Source: Candidatus Kapaibacterium thiocyanatum
Lineage (GTDB): Bacteria > Bacteroidota > Ignavibacteria > Kapaibacteriales > Kapaibacteriaceae
Direction: 5' to 3'
Assembly: GCA_001899175.1 (NCBI GenBank)
Contig: MKVH01000021.1
Span: forward strand, 309,066-373,065
Length of the DNA: 64,000 nucleotides
Shown here: one piece after another, positions 53,231 to 60,966 of the stretch
How positions within the stretch are numbered: the first letter of the stretch is position 1
Layout: each line of letters opens with the position of its first letter
The notes under the pieces: model-generated
Told to the model about the DNA's origin: nothing
Database searches by the model: none
What the model saw: only the letters and a program-made list of their open reading frames with translations
Translations under genes and position numbers: made by a program

Positions 53231-55495
53231 ATGACCATTCTTCGATGGGCCGGAATGCCGGCCATGGCAGCGCTATGCCTTGTCGGCACCGCCCGCTCGG
53301 CACCTGCCGACGGATGCATCAAGGGAATCGTCCGCGATTCCGCTACGCAACAGCCGCTGCCGTTCGCCACCGTCTTCGACTCCACGTCAAAACGGGGTAT
53401 CTATTCGAACCGCGAGGGGGCGATGAAGCTGTGCTCCATGAAGCCCGGACGACACATTCTCACGGCCTCCATGCTCGGCTATGGCCATCGTACCGTCACG
53501 GTCGACATCATAAAGGACGATACTGTCGACGTCGTCTTCGACCTCGCACCCACGACCATCGATGCCGAGAACGTCGTCGTAACGGCCGATCGCGGTCAAT
53601 TCGATGCAACGGCCGTCAGCACCGTTTCCATCCCCATGCAACAGATACGCCAGATGCGCTTCGGTGGAGAGAGCGACGTCTCGCGTGCCATCCTCATGCT
53701 GCCCGGCGTATTGTCGGCCTCGCAAGTATCGAACGGCCTCTTCATCCGTGGCGGCTCGCCCGATCAGAATCTCATCCTGCTCGATGGCATGACGGTCTAC
53801 AATCCGTCCCACCTCTTCGGCATGATCAGCGCCTTCAACAGCGAAGCCGTCCAGAGCGTCGAGCTGCAGAAGGGCGGCTTCCCCGCCGAGTACGGAGGCC
53901 GCATGAGCGCCGTCATGAACGTCACGCAGAAGGACGGGAACAAGGAACATATCGAAGGCATGCTCGGCGTCGGCCTTCTCTCCAGCCGCCTGGCCCTCCA
54001 AGGTCCACTTGGCAATGGTGCGTGGTTCGTTGGCGGACGTCGAACCTACGCCGATCTTCTCATGGGGGCCCTGCCTCAAGATCCTCAGGACCCCTTTCCC
54101 AAGTTCAACTTCCACGACCTGAACGTCAAGGTCTCCCAGCACTTCGGCAGTCACAAGCTCACGTTGAGCGGCATCCAGTCGAGAGATGTACTGACGCTCG
54201 ATCAACCCGGACTCTACTTCGACGTAGGCGTAGGCAATGCGGCCACCGCCCTGTCGTGGCAACATACTGTAGCGTCCGGTCTCGTTCTCCATGCGACCGC
54301 GAGCGCCAGTCAATACGCCAATACGTTCTCCGCTCGCAATGACGGGCATGGATATGGTATCTCGAACAGCATCACGGACTATTCGCTGAGGACGGGAGCC
54401 GATCTCTTCATCAGCGACGACGTCCAGATGAAGTTTGGCTACGAAGGCACGATCTACCGTTTCGCCTACGACCAGACACTGGACGGCGCACGGATTCCCG
54501 AAGGCAACTCTCCCACCAAGAGCCCTGCACACCTCAGCTTCGTCGACGACGTCCACGGAGCCTTCGCCCAGGCGAGCTTCAATGCCGCAGCCAACCTCTC
54601 CATCACGGGTGGTATCCGCGCAGGCTACTGGAACATGAAGAATGCCGTAACGGTGGATCCCCGGTTGTCGATTCGCTACCAGCTCTCCGAAGACGTCACC
54701 ATCAAGGGCGCGTGGGGACTCTATCACCAGTACCTGCGCATGGCCACCATGCCTGAGTACTCGTTCTTCGACATGTGGCTGCCGACGGACGCCACCTCGC
54801 CCATCAGTCGATCCGATCACTACATCCTCTCCCTCGAAACGCGACCGTTCGAGGACATCGCCTTCAACGTCGACGTCTACTACAAGCGTCAGCACAACAT
54901 CAACGAAGTGAACTCGTTGCAGACGTCGACGTCGTCCGTTGCCGACCTCTTCCACTTCGGATCGGCCGACTCCTACGGCATCGAGTTCTTCCTGCAACGT
55001 CGTTATGGCGCGCTCACGGGCTGGATCGGCTATGCGCTCGGATGGGTCGACGCGCAGTTCGCCAACATCAACGGTGGCCTCGCCTATCATCCCAAGTACG
55101 ACCGAAGGCATGACTTCAAGGTCACGCTCCTCTACGATATCTCGGACACATGGGAAGTCGGCGCCACGTTCACGCTGCAGTCGGGCCAGGGCTATACCGG
55201 TGCGACGTCGCAGTTCAACCCTACCCTCATGGGCGAGAGTCCTTCGAGCGGCATGGTCATGCCATCGCAGCAATGGGGCAGGAAGCTCCCCGCATCGCAC
55301 CAGCTCAACATGGTCGTGACCTACAAGACCACGCTCGCCGACATGCCCTTCAACATCGTCGTCGACATCTTCAACGTCTATGCGCGCCGCGACATCCTGA
55401 TGCGCACCTATGAGATGGACGGCGGTCAGGCACGTTCGTCCGACGTTCGACTCCTCCCGATCATTCCAACCATTTCCGCGGAGCTTCGATTCTGA
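53231..55495 (+). CDS. TonB-dependent receptor with carboxypeptidase-like N-terminal domain
   Basis: 754 aa. Signal peptide to about residue 24. A carboxypeptidase-regulatory-like domain (GIVRDSATQQPLPFATVFD) is followed by the plug (SRAILMLPGVLSASQVSNGLFIRGGSPDQNLILLDGMTVYNPSHLFG). A 22-strand-type barrel ends in the aromatic PTISAELRF. This is an outer-membrane importer or receptor driven by TonB. Substrate unknown. Its stop overlaps the start of the DUF4249 gene (TGATG). Confidence 0.93.
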   Translation: MTILRWAGMPAMAALCLVGTARSAPADGCIKGIVRDSATQQPLPFATVFDSTSKRGIYSNREGAMKLCSMKPGRHILTASMLGYGHRTVTVDIIKDDTVDVVFDLAPTTIDAENVVVTADRGQFDATAVSTVSIPMQQIRQMRFGGESDVSRAILMLPGVLSASQVSNGLFIRGGSPDQNLILLDGMTVYNPSHLFGMISAFNSEAVQSVELQKGGFPAEYGGRMSAVMNVTQKDGNKEHIEGMLGVGLLSSRLALQGPLGNGAWFVGGRRTYADLLMGALPQDPQDPFPKFNFHDLNVKVSQHFGSHKLTLSGIQSRDVLTLDQPGLYFDVGVGNAATALSWQHTVASGLVLHATASASQYANTFSARNDGHGYGISNSITDYSLRTGADLFISDDVQMKFGYEGTIYRFAYDQTLDGARIPEGNSPTKSPAHLSFVDDVHGAFAQASFNAAANLSITGGIRAGYWNMKNAVTVDPRLSIRYQLSEDVTIKGAWGLYHQYLRMATMPEYSFFDMWLPTDATSPISRSDHYILSLETRPFEDIAFNVDVYYKRQHNINEVNSLQTSTSSVADLFHFGSADSYGIEFFLQRRYGALTGWIGYALGWVDAQFANINGGLAYHPKYDRRHDFKVTLLYDISDTWEVGATFTLQSGQGYTGATSQFNPTLMGESPSSGMVMPSQQWGRKLPASHQLNMVVTYKTTLADMPFNIVVDIFNVYARRDILMRTYEMDGGQARSSDVRLLPIIPTISAELRF

Positions 55496-56274
55496 TGCTG
55501 CAACGTATCATCACCTCGACCATCATGATTGCCGCTGCGCTCGGTCTCGTCTCGTGCGCCGACAACGGCATCGCCTATCAATCGGAAACCGTCATCGAAG
55601 CCTATCTCTACGTCGGTGAACCCATACGCGACGTCCGCGTCTATCGCACGCAGGATCTGTCGGGTCCCATCGACCAGCGCGCGGCCAGCGTCACGAATGC
55701 CGTCGTCACCATCGTCGGTCCCGACGGTCCCATCCATCTCCGCTTCGTCGACGACGACGGTGGTGGCCACTACGAAGCCGCGGACAAGACGATCCGTGTG
55801 GCGCCTTCGGCGCACTACACTCTCAGCGTGGACATCGTCGGAGCGCAATACACCGGCAGCACGACGACGCCTGGCGTCACGACGTGGGTCACGCCCATCG
55901 CCGATACGCTGCGTCATCCCGTCGCCGACGAGTTCGCATGGCAGGGCGACGGCGGTGACGGGCACTGGCTGGTCTCCTTCACCTGTACGGACACGACGGG
56001 CGGTCGCCTGCCCTACATGGACGCGAAGCAGCCTCCACTCAGTTCGACCTACTTCACGTCCATTCCCCGATCCTCGATACAATGGGGATCGAGTCCATGG
56101 TTCGGTCCGTATCGCTGCGTCGTCTACACACCCGACGCCAACCTCTTCAAATGGTTCACGGCCGTCGGTCTCGGTGGCCCGTTCTTCGACAGGCGATACA
56201 GCAGCATCGACGGTGGAATCGGCGTCTTCGGCTCGGCCAGCCGGGTCGAAGCCTCGGTGATGGTGACAAGGTAG
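55495..56274 (+). CDS. DUF4249 lipoprotein partner of the TonB receptor
   Basis: 259 aa. Signal peptide with lipobox GLVSC. ETVIEAYLYVGEPIRDVRVYRTQDL and AVVTIVGPDGPIHLRFVDDDGGGHY are the start of DUF4249, a family almost always encoded after TonB-dependent receptors in Bacteroidota. It is probably a surface-exposed or periplasmic subunit of the receptor complex. Translationally coupled to it. Confidence 0.88.
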   Translation: MLQRIITSTIMIAAALGLVSCADNGIAYQSETVIEAYLYVGEPIRDVRVYRTQDLSGPIDQRAASVTNAVVTIVGPDGPIHLRFVDDDGGGHYEAADKTIRVAPSAHYTLSVDIVGAQYTGSTTTPGVTTWVTPIADTLRHPVADEFAWQGDGGDGHWLVSFTCTDTTGGRLPYMDAKQPPLSSTYFTSIPRSSIQWGSSPWFGPYRCVVYTPDANLFKWFTAVGLGGPFFDRRYSSIDGGIGVFGSASRVEASVMVTR

Positions 56275-56592
56275 AACCGATATCGGCGCGGATCGTCATC
56301 GTGATGCGCAACGGGCCGGCGGGATGGGCTCCGCCCGGCCCTGCGGGCTTCGGGATCCGATGGCGGGCCTATACGTTTCTCCGACAATGCCTTCGCACCC
56401 GTAGCGTCCTGCACGCGTCGACAGACAGGGGTATGATCGACAGCGACAGGAACTGCATTTCAAGACGTTCACCGGCTATGTCGCCAAAGGAAAATGGTCG
56501 TTCAATCGATGACAATGAACGTGAGAGGGAATTCCGATAGCAAGCCATTCTTCGACCCGTCAATGCCATCATCAACATTCTGGAACGCTACA
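56275..56592. other. Intergenic region between the TonB operon and the RHS array
   Basis: 318 bp without a gene. It contains the GC-rich hairpin at 56313-56341 and the distal member of the RHS-array repeat family (56481-56596). Confidence 0.6.
56313..56341 (+). terminator. GC-rich hairpin after the DUF4249 gene
   Basis: GGGCCGGCGG and CCGCCCGGCCC pair with one bulge. Very stable, no T tract; likely marks the end of the sigma-factor operon. Confidence 0.5.
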
Positions 56593-56596
56593 CTAC
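56481..56596. repeat. RHS-array repeat block 1
   Basis: About 100 bp (from aatggtcgttcaatcgatg to the motif catcaacattctggaacg at 56569) is ~90% identical to part of block 3. Ends at the 3' end of the immunity-like gene at 56593. Confidence 0.85.
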
Positions 56597-57111
56597 CTTC
56601 CTTCAGCATTCGCTTCGATAATGTCAATGATATACTGTCCGAGAACACCAAGAGACTCAAGCCAAACAAAGCATTCAGGCCGCTTTTCTACTAGTTGTTT
56701 CGCCACTTCCCGCAGATTTGGATCTCCATGATTCAAGGAAAGCCATTCGTACAACCTATTACCGGGTTGCATTTGATACGGTTGCTTTCGCATCAGAATT
56801 GCATCACTAAGAGAGACTCGAAAACACCATTCACCTTTACTGATAATGAACCCCATGAGAAACAAATAGTCCGGATTCTCTCCATACAATAACGACGATT
56901 CATGATAATACTCGATCATTTGCTGCTGATAGTAGTCGGTTGGCTCTGTCTCGTCCATCCCTTCGGCCAGGTTATCGACAAGAATGAACACTACACGAGC
57001 ATACAACTCGATCGAGCACTGGTGCGCGGCTCTCTCGATATCGAAATGATATATCAGCCTTCTACAGTCGAGCTGTTTTTCAGCTAATACTAGATTGTGC
57101 ATGTTACTCAC
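56593..57111 (-). CDS. Orphan immunity-like protein
   Basis: 172 aa from GTG 57111, preceded by GGAG at suitable distance; ATG 57102 is the alternative. Helical, acidic and soluble, rich in Tyr, Glu and Gln (DYYQQQMIEYYHESSLLYGENPDYLFLMGFI). It has no known family, but its position in a toxin-immunity array with repeats on both sides makes an immunity role likely. No toxin fragment is adjacent. GC content is lower than the operons to the left. Confidence 0.55.
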   Translation of the reverse strand: MSNMHNLVLAEKQLDCRRLIYHFDIERAAHQCSIELYARVVFILVDNLAEGMDETEPTDYYQQQMIEYYHESSLLYGENPDYLFLMGFIISKGEWCFRVSLSDAILMRKQPYQMQPGNRLYEWLSLNHGDPNLREVAKQLVEKRPECFVWLESLGVLGQYIIDIIEANAEGR

Positions 57112-57188
57112 TACGGGCTCCAGAATACTGCAGTGTAGTCCATCATTCTTAGAGGATCCGGCAAGGTCCTATGGGTGCATCAAACCCG

Positions 57189-57247
57189 GTATGAACACGG
57201 CATCAACATATTGGAACGCTACCTCATCAACTTGTTGGAACACTACC
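57189..57247. repeat. RHS-array repeat block 2
   Basis: Two copies of the 22-bp motif (57201-57222 and 57225-57246). It runs into the immunity gene at 57227, whose last residues GSVPTS are encoded by the repeat itself. Confidence 0.85.
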
Positions 57248-57496
57248 CTCCAATCCTTCTAGTGCTTTCAAAGCCTGGATGATCTCTTGTTCTAATCGAT
57301 CATCTCCATAGAAACTTGGATCCTCTCTCCTCATCTGTTCGTCTGGCTCGTAATAGTCGAGATCGATAGCAAGCGTCGATAGAATCTCGAAGTATGGGCC
57401 TTCACCATTCCTGTCCCATATCTCATTCTGGAACTGTTTGATAAGTTCTGTACGCTGAGCCTTGTCCTCGAGAATTGCCCTAAGTATGCTGATCAT
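57227..57496 (-). CDS. Immunity-like protein coupled to a toxin remnant
   Basis: 89 aa, acidic and helical (AILEDKAQRTELIKQFQNEIW, IDLDYYEPDEQMRREDPSFY). Its ATG overlaps the stop of the toxin remnant (ATGA), the usual toxin-immunity arrangement. The C-terminus falls in the repeat. Family not identified with confidence. Confidence 0.6.
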   Translation of the reverse strand: MISILRAILEDKAQRTELIKQFQNEIWDRNGEGPYFEILSTLAIDLDYYEPDEQMRREDPSFYGDDRLEQEIIQALKALEGLEGSVPTS

Positions 57497-57705
57497 GGTA
57501 ATGGCACCAGAGTCTTTTTAACAAGCTTTGATCCACGCAAGACTGTCGTTAGTACTCCTGTTCTAGGATTCACCCAAGCAATCCGATTCCTTGCCCGATG
57601 ATTCTTCGAATCCATCCACACATTGGAACACGAGGTTCGGACTTCCCACGGTAGTATGCCAAAAAACGGTCCGTTCCTTCGTCGCCGAGGGAAATGGTCG
57701 TTCAA
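57493..57705 (-). pseudogene. C-terminal remnant of an RHS toxin tip
   Basis: The last ~39 residues (MDSKNHRARNRIAWVNPRTG ... KKTLVPLP, 57613-57493) look like the end of a nuclease-type toxin. The upstream 31 codons come from repeat block 3 and are not toxin sequence. No RHS core precedes it, so it could not be delivered alone. Confidence 0.5.
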
Positions 57706-57808
57706 TCGATGACAATGAACGTGAGAAGGAATCCCGCTGGCAAGCCATCCTTCGACCCATCAATGCCATCATCAACATTTTGGAACGCTACCCCCTGGAA
57801 CACTACCC
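57606..57808. repeat. RHS-array repeat block 3
   Basis: Motif at 57613 (variant ending cgagg) and at 57770, enclosing sequence ~90% identical to block 1 and partly similar to blocks 4 and 5 (gtatgccaaaaaacggtccgttcc). It stops at the 3' end of the immunity gene at 57803. Confidence 0.85.
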
Positions 57809-58144
57809 TATGAACCAATAACTATCCAACTGTCCATCCCAACTCTCTCCGTATGTAAATATCTCGATAAACTGAATTCTATTGTTGGAAATGGCGACTT
57901 CATAGCCTAGGCCATATTCCAAGCCCGGAATTCCAATTCGCTCATTGGTACTTATCGCCCCATCTTTCATTCCAAGATCGGGGACAGCAGCACCTGTGTC
58001 TGTGTAATAGAAGTTGACGTACATCCCGACTCCTGTCGGAGTCCTGCTTTCGACTCGAAGCAACGGAATATGAGGCGCAATGCTTGAATACACTGCCGCA
58101 AGCCTCAGAAGTAGTGTACGTTCGAATTCGTTCAGGCTATCCAT
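57803..58144 (-). CDS. Immunity-like protein for the 58.1-58.5 kb toxin tip
   Basis: 113 aa from ATG 58144 (MDSLNEFERTLLLRLAAVY). Helical N-terminus, then strands (VGMYVNFYYTDTGAAVPD, RIQFIEIFTYGESWDGQLDSYWF). It begins next to the stop of the toxin fragment, so it is its likely immunity protein. The closing IFTYGESWDG...W pattern is common in small immunity proteins. Family unassigned. Confidence 0.6.
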   Translation of the reverse strand: MDSLNEFERTLLLRLAAVYSSIAPHIPLLRVESRTPTGVGMYVNFYYTDTGAAVPDLGMKDGAISTNERIGIPGLEYGLGYEVAISNNRIQFIEIFTYGESWDGQLDSYWFIG

Positions 58145-58145
58145 G

Positions 58146-58550
58146 CTATAACCCTTGTCGACTGAATGACGACAAAACGACTTGGCCGTTAACAACCCGT
58201 CCACCGATTAATCTAACCCTTAGTCCTCCAACATTAATAATATTGCCCATATTACCAGAAGGGAGAACACCTTGCGCATTCGGCGTTAGAGTACCGGCCC
58301 TAAGAGCGTTATTTGCTGCACTCTGCACCGCGTTAAAGGCCGCTTCCTGCGAGCCATACTTGCCTACCAACCCATCAAGTGCATGGGTCGGGTTTCCCAA
58401 AATATGATTGAAGCGATTTCCATCTATGGAACGCCCGTTTGTCGACCTACCATCCTGGTGCAACGGCACCGCCACTCCACCCGTAGGAGGAACACGTACG
58501 ACCCTCGGAATGTTACCGTTACCGAACGCCCCGCGCCACACCATCAACAC
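58146..58550 (-). pseudogene. Displaced RHS toxin tip (nuclease-like), no core
   Basis: 134 codons; the region before ~58541 is repeat. NGRSIDGNRFNHILGNPTHALDGLVGKYGSQEAAFNAVQSAANNAL and INVGGLRVRLIGGRVVNGQVVLSSFSRQ read as a complete small toxin domain of polymorphic-toxin type, with His in NHILG as possible active residue (EndoU/BECR-like RNase fold is a guess). It has no RHS shell and no DPxGL motif, so it is an orphan tip. Confidence 0.6.
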
Positions 58551-58933
58551 ATTGGAACACGAGGTTCAAATGTCTGCCGGTAACAAGCCAAAGAATAGTT
58601 TGTTTGCCTTTCATTGAGAAAACGTTCGATCATTCCACGACGGCGAAAGCGAGAGGGAACCCCGTCGTCAAGCCGTTCTCCGGCTATTCGGCGACGGTAT
58701 CAACATATTGGAACACTACCCCGCACGGTAATAAGCCAAGGAACAGTTCGTTCCGCTTTCGCCGAGAGAAACAGCGTATCAGTTCACGACTGAGAAGGTG
58801 GAAAGGAATCCCGCTATCGAGCCATTCTTCACTCGCTCGATGGCGGCATCAACATGTTGGAACACTACCACTCCGTTCGACCTGTGCCTGTAATCATGTT
58901 CAATGCCATCATCAACATTCTGGAACGCTACTC
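58541..58933. repeat. RHS-array repeat block 4
   Basis: Four motif copies (58542, 58698, 58847, 58910). The ~145 bp before the third is ~93% identical to block 5 and holds an inverted repeat around AGTTC (GGAAC...GTTCC). It overlaps the 3' end of the immunity gene at 58928. Confidence 0.9.
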
Positions 58934-59413
58934 TTCTGGATCTCCCCATTCATGGCCCCAGTTCTCCAAAGACCACCCCTCGACTAATCTCTCACATAAT
59001 AGTGTGTCGTTCCATATCCCGAACGAAGACAATTGCTTTTCCTCAGGCGAAAGTACTTTTACCAGTCTTCGCACTAAAGTATCAGTATCAACAATGAGCC
59101 AGCCAAGGAATGCTCCCCGTACGATGTGTATTTCACGCATATACTTTGGCATGGAATACGCTTCAGGTGAAGCATATCCAACCTTTCTGACGATTTTTTT
59201 CCTGTACGCTGCATTTAGTGGGAAAAGGACGAAATACCTCTCTTGCATTGCAGCAATAGCCTCGATATCGTGCGGTGTCTCCAAATATAGACCAGGGAGT
59301 ACTCGAACCAGCTCACAGTTTGTTGGATGCTGATATATAAAATGTAGATAGGCCTTTCCCGCAGGCGTGTCTATCTCGAAAATATCTCCAACGATAGTTT
59401 TGGTCTTACTCAT
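58928..59413 (-). CDS. Immunity protein (Imm26-like) of the GIY-YIG module
   Basis: 161 aa. GDIFEIDTPAGKAYLHFIYQHPTN...LVRVLPGLY and the later LSPEEKQLSSFGIWNDTLLCERL resemble Imm26-type immunity proteins; assignment is tentative. Its ATG overlaps the stop of the GIY-YIG toxin (ATGA), so it is the cognate immunity gene. Ends inside repeat block 4. Confidence 0.65.
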   Translation of the reverse strand: MSKTKTIVGDIFEIDTPAGKAYLHFIYQHPTNCELVRVLPGLYLETPHDIEAIAAMQERYFVLFPLNAAYRKKIVRKVGYASPEAYSMPKYMREIHIVRGAFLGWLIVDTDTLVRRLVKVLSPEEKQLSSFGIWNDTLLCERLVEGWSLENWGHEWGDPEE

Positions 59414-60464
59414 TTTGGTGGAAATCCAATTGTTTTTAGGAGTTCATAACCTCGTTCGATTTGCGCTCTGTATTCAGGCTTCCATGGTGCGATGCTGTTG
59501 ATCTTGTTCAGCAACGAGCCTCCATTTTTTCCTAGGCCGTGATACTCGATTAGCACCTGTTCCACTGCCCTTGCGTCCTCTCTCTTAAGCACTGTCATCA
59601 GTTCGGTAATATCAATGCCTCTGGTCCGCAAATGATCTGCGGTGCGCCGTGCAAGATTGTTCGTTATTCCAACATACTGAATAATACCTCTTTCAGTCCG
59701 CGATACGTAGACGATCGTCTTTTCGACAATAGGCAGAGTCTTGGCCGCTCTGTACGTCCATTTGCCAAGCTTGACCATCATCCCTTCGGGACCGCCGTAG
59801 AGGAATATGCCACCTTCAATGATACCTTGTGCGATACCCCATCCTTCAGGATCCATCCCCTGCTGTTGCTGCGGAAGCGACGGCGCCGGTGAGAGAGTAG
59901 CATTCCATGGACCCGTCAAGCCCGGTACCTGGCGGGGGAATCGAGGATCGTCTGAGTGGATCGGTGTGGACGTAGAGGTCGCATCACGGCGTGGAAGCCC
60001 ATCCTGATTCGACAGGAACTGCTTCACGTCGTTCTGCCACTCTTTTGTCTTGTCCATGGCGTCCAGCACCATCTTCTCATGCACCGGATCGTAGTTGATC
60101 TCGATGATGATATCCTCGACCCGCTTGACCCGGACCTTGTCCTTCTTCGGAAGTCCCTCCCGGCCGGCAACGGCATCGATGGGTTTCTCGGGCGGGCCGT
60201 AGTAGCCCCCACCCCCTCCGCCTCCATTTCCACCACCAACCAACCCCGTCGGGTCCATGAAGTTGATGGGATCATGGAAGGAGTAGGCATACGGCGAGTA
60301 CCCGACCGATTGGCTCCACAGTGCATCCACACCAGTGAAGGCTCCCTGCGTCTTGCTGTACTTCCGCGCGCCCATGTCCATGAGACGCTCGTGATACAGA
60401 TTCGCATTCAGCACCACATTGAACTGCGGCGCCGTCTCGTAGTCCGATTCCTTACCGATAATTC
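59410..60464 (-). pseudogene. Displaced RHS C-terminus with GIY-YIG nuclease toxin
   Basis: Homology to the complete RHS begins at GKESDYETAPQFNVVLNANLYHERLMDM (~60464) and includes the core end YSFHDPINFMDPTGL. A Gly-rich linker and a helical segment follow. The tip carries VYVSRTERGIIQYVGITNNLARRTADH (GIY-YIG motif with catalytic Arg) and the metal-binding Glu of REDARAVEQVLIEYHG. This is a DNA-cutting nuclease fold. The cysteine-protease-like core is present but the barrel shell is missing, so it is an orphan tip. Translation from ATG 60417 is possible (335 aa). Confidence 0.8.
60240..60453. repeat. RHS core-end duplicate (copy in orphan module)
   Basis: About 210 bp nearly identical to 61783-61993, covering the end of the RHS core through DPTGL. 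Supplies homology for tip exchange. Confidence 0.9.
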
Positions 60465-60465
60465 C

Positions 60466-60703
60466 TCGAATCCATCAACACATTGGAACACGAGGTCTAA
60501 ATGCCGCACGGTAATAAGCCAAGGAACGGTTCGTTCCGCTTTCGACGAGGGAAACGGCGTACCAGTTCACGACTGAGAAGGCGGAAAGAACCCCACTATC
60601 GAGCCATTCTTCACCCGCTCGATGGCGGCATCAACATGTTGGAACACTACCTCGGCGACGGTATCAACATATTGGAACACTACCTTCTGGAACGCTACCC
60701 CTT
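60466..60703. repeat. RHS-array repeat block 5
   Basis: Motif copies at 60473, 60629 and 60662. Contains the GGAACG-GTT-CGTTCC inverted repeat and ~145 bp shared with block 4. It lies between the orphan RHS fragment and the immunity gene ending at 60705. Confidence 0.9.
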
Positions 60704-60704
60704 A

Positions 60705-60959
60705 TTATACGAAGAAGATATCCATGATCTCTTCGAGAATACGCCCCTCGGGATTTAGCTTGTAGTCCATGTCAAACCCCACAACTAGCAATCTTTCACT
60801 CGCCCAATCTTGAATGTCATCTGCTTGGTCCTCGTCAATAGTCAGCAGGACGCGTTTGTCTTCAAACTGAAACTCAATGAGTTGCCAGATTGCCATATTC
60901 TCTTTCGAGAAATGATCCAGCAGGTACTCGTACTGTGTCTTGGAGATTATCAGTTGCAT
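60705..60959 (-). CDS. Immunity-like protein of the intact RHS toxin
   Basis: 84 aa, acidic (MQLIISKTQYEYLLDHFSKENMAIWQLIEFQFEDKRVLLTIDEDQAD). It lies 7 bases after the RHS gene on the same strand, the standard place for the cognate immunity gene. No family identified. Confidence 0.65.
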   Translation of the reverse strand: MQLIISKTQYEYLLDHFSKENMAIWQLIEFQFEDKRVLLTIDEDQADDIQDWASERLLVVGFDMDYKLNPEGRILEEIMDIFFV

Positions 60960-60966
60960 ACTTCGC

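Noticed and set aside
56481..60703. CRISPR array in the RHS repeat region
   Set aside because: Motif spacing is irregular (24 to more than 1000 bp), intervening sequence is shared between blocks rather than unique, and no cas genes are present.
60501..60758. 85-residue plus frame in repeat block 5
   Set aside because: Similar peptides occur in other blocks only because the DNA repeats; frames break between copies and there is no ribosome site.
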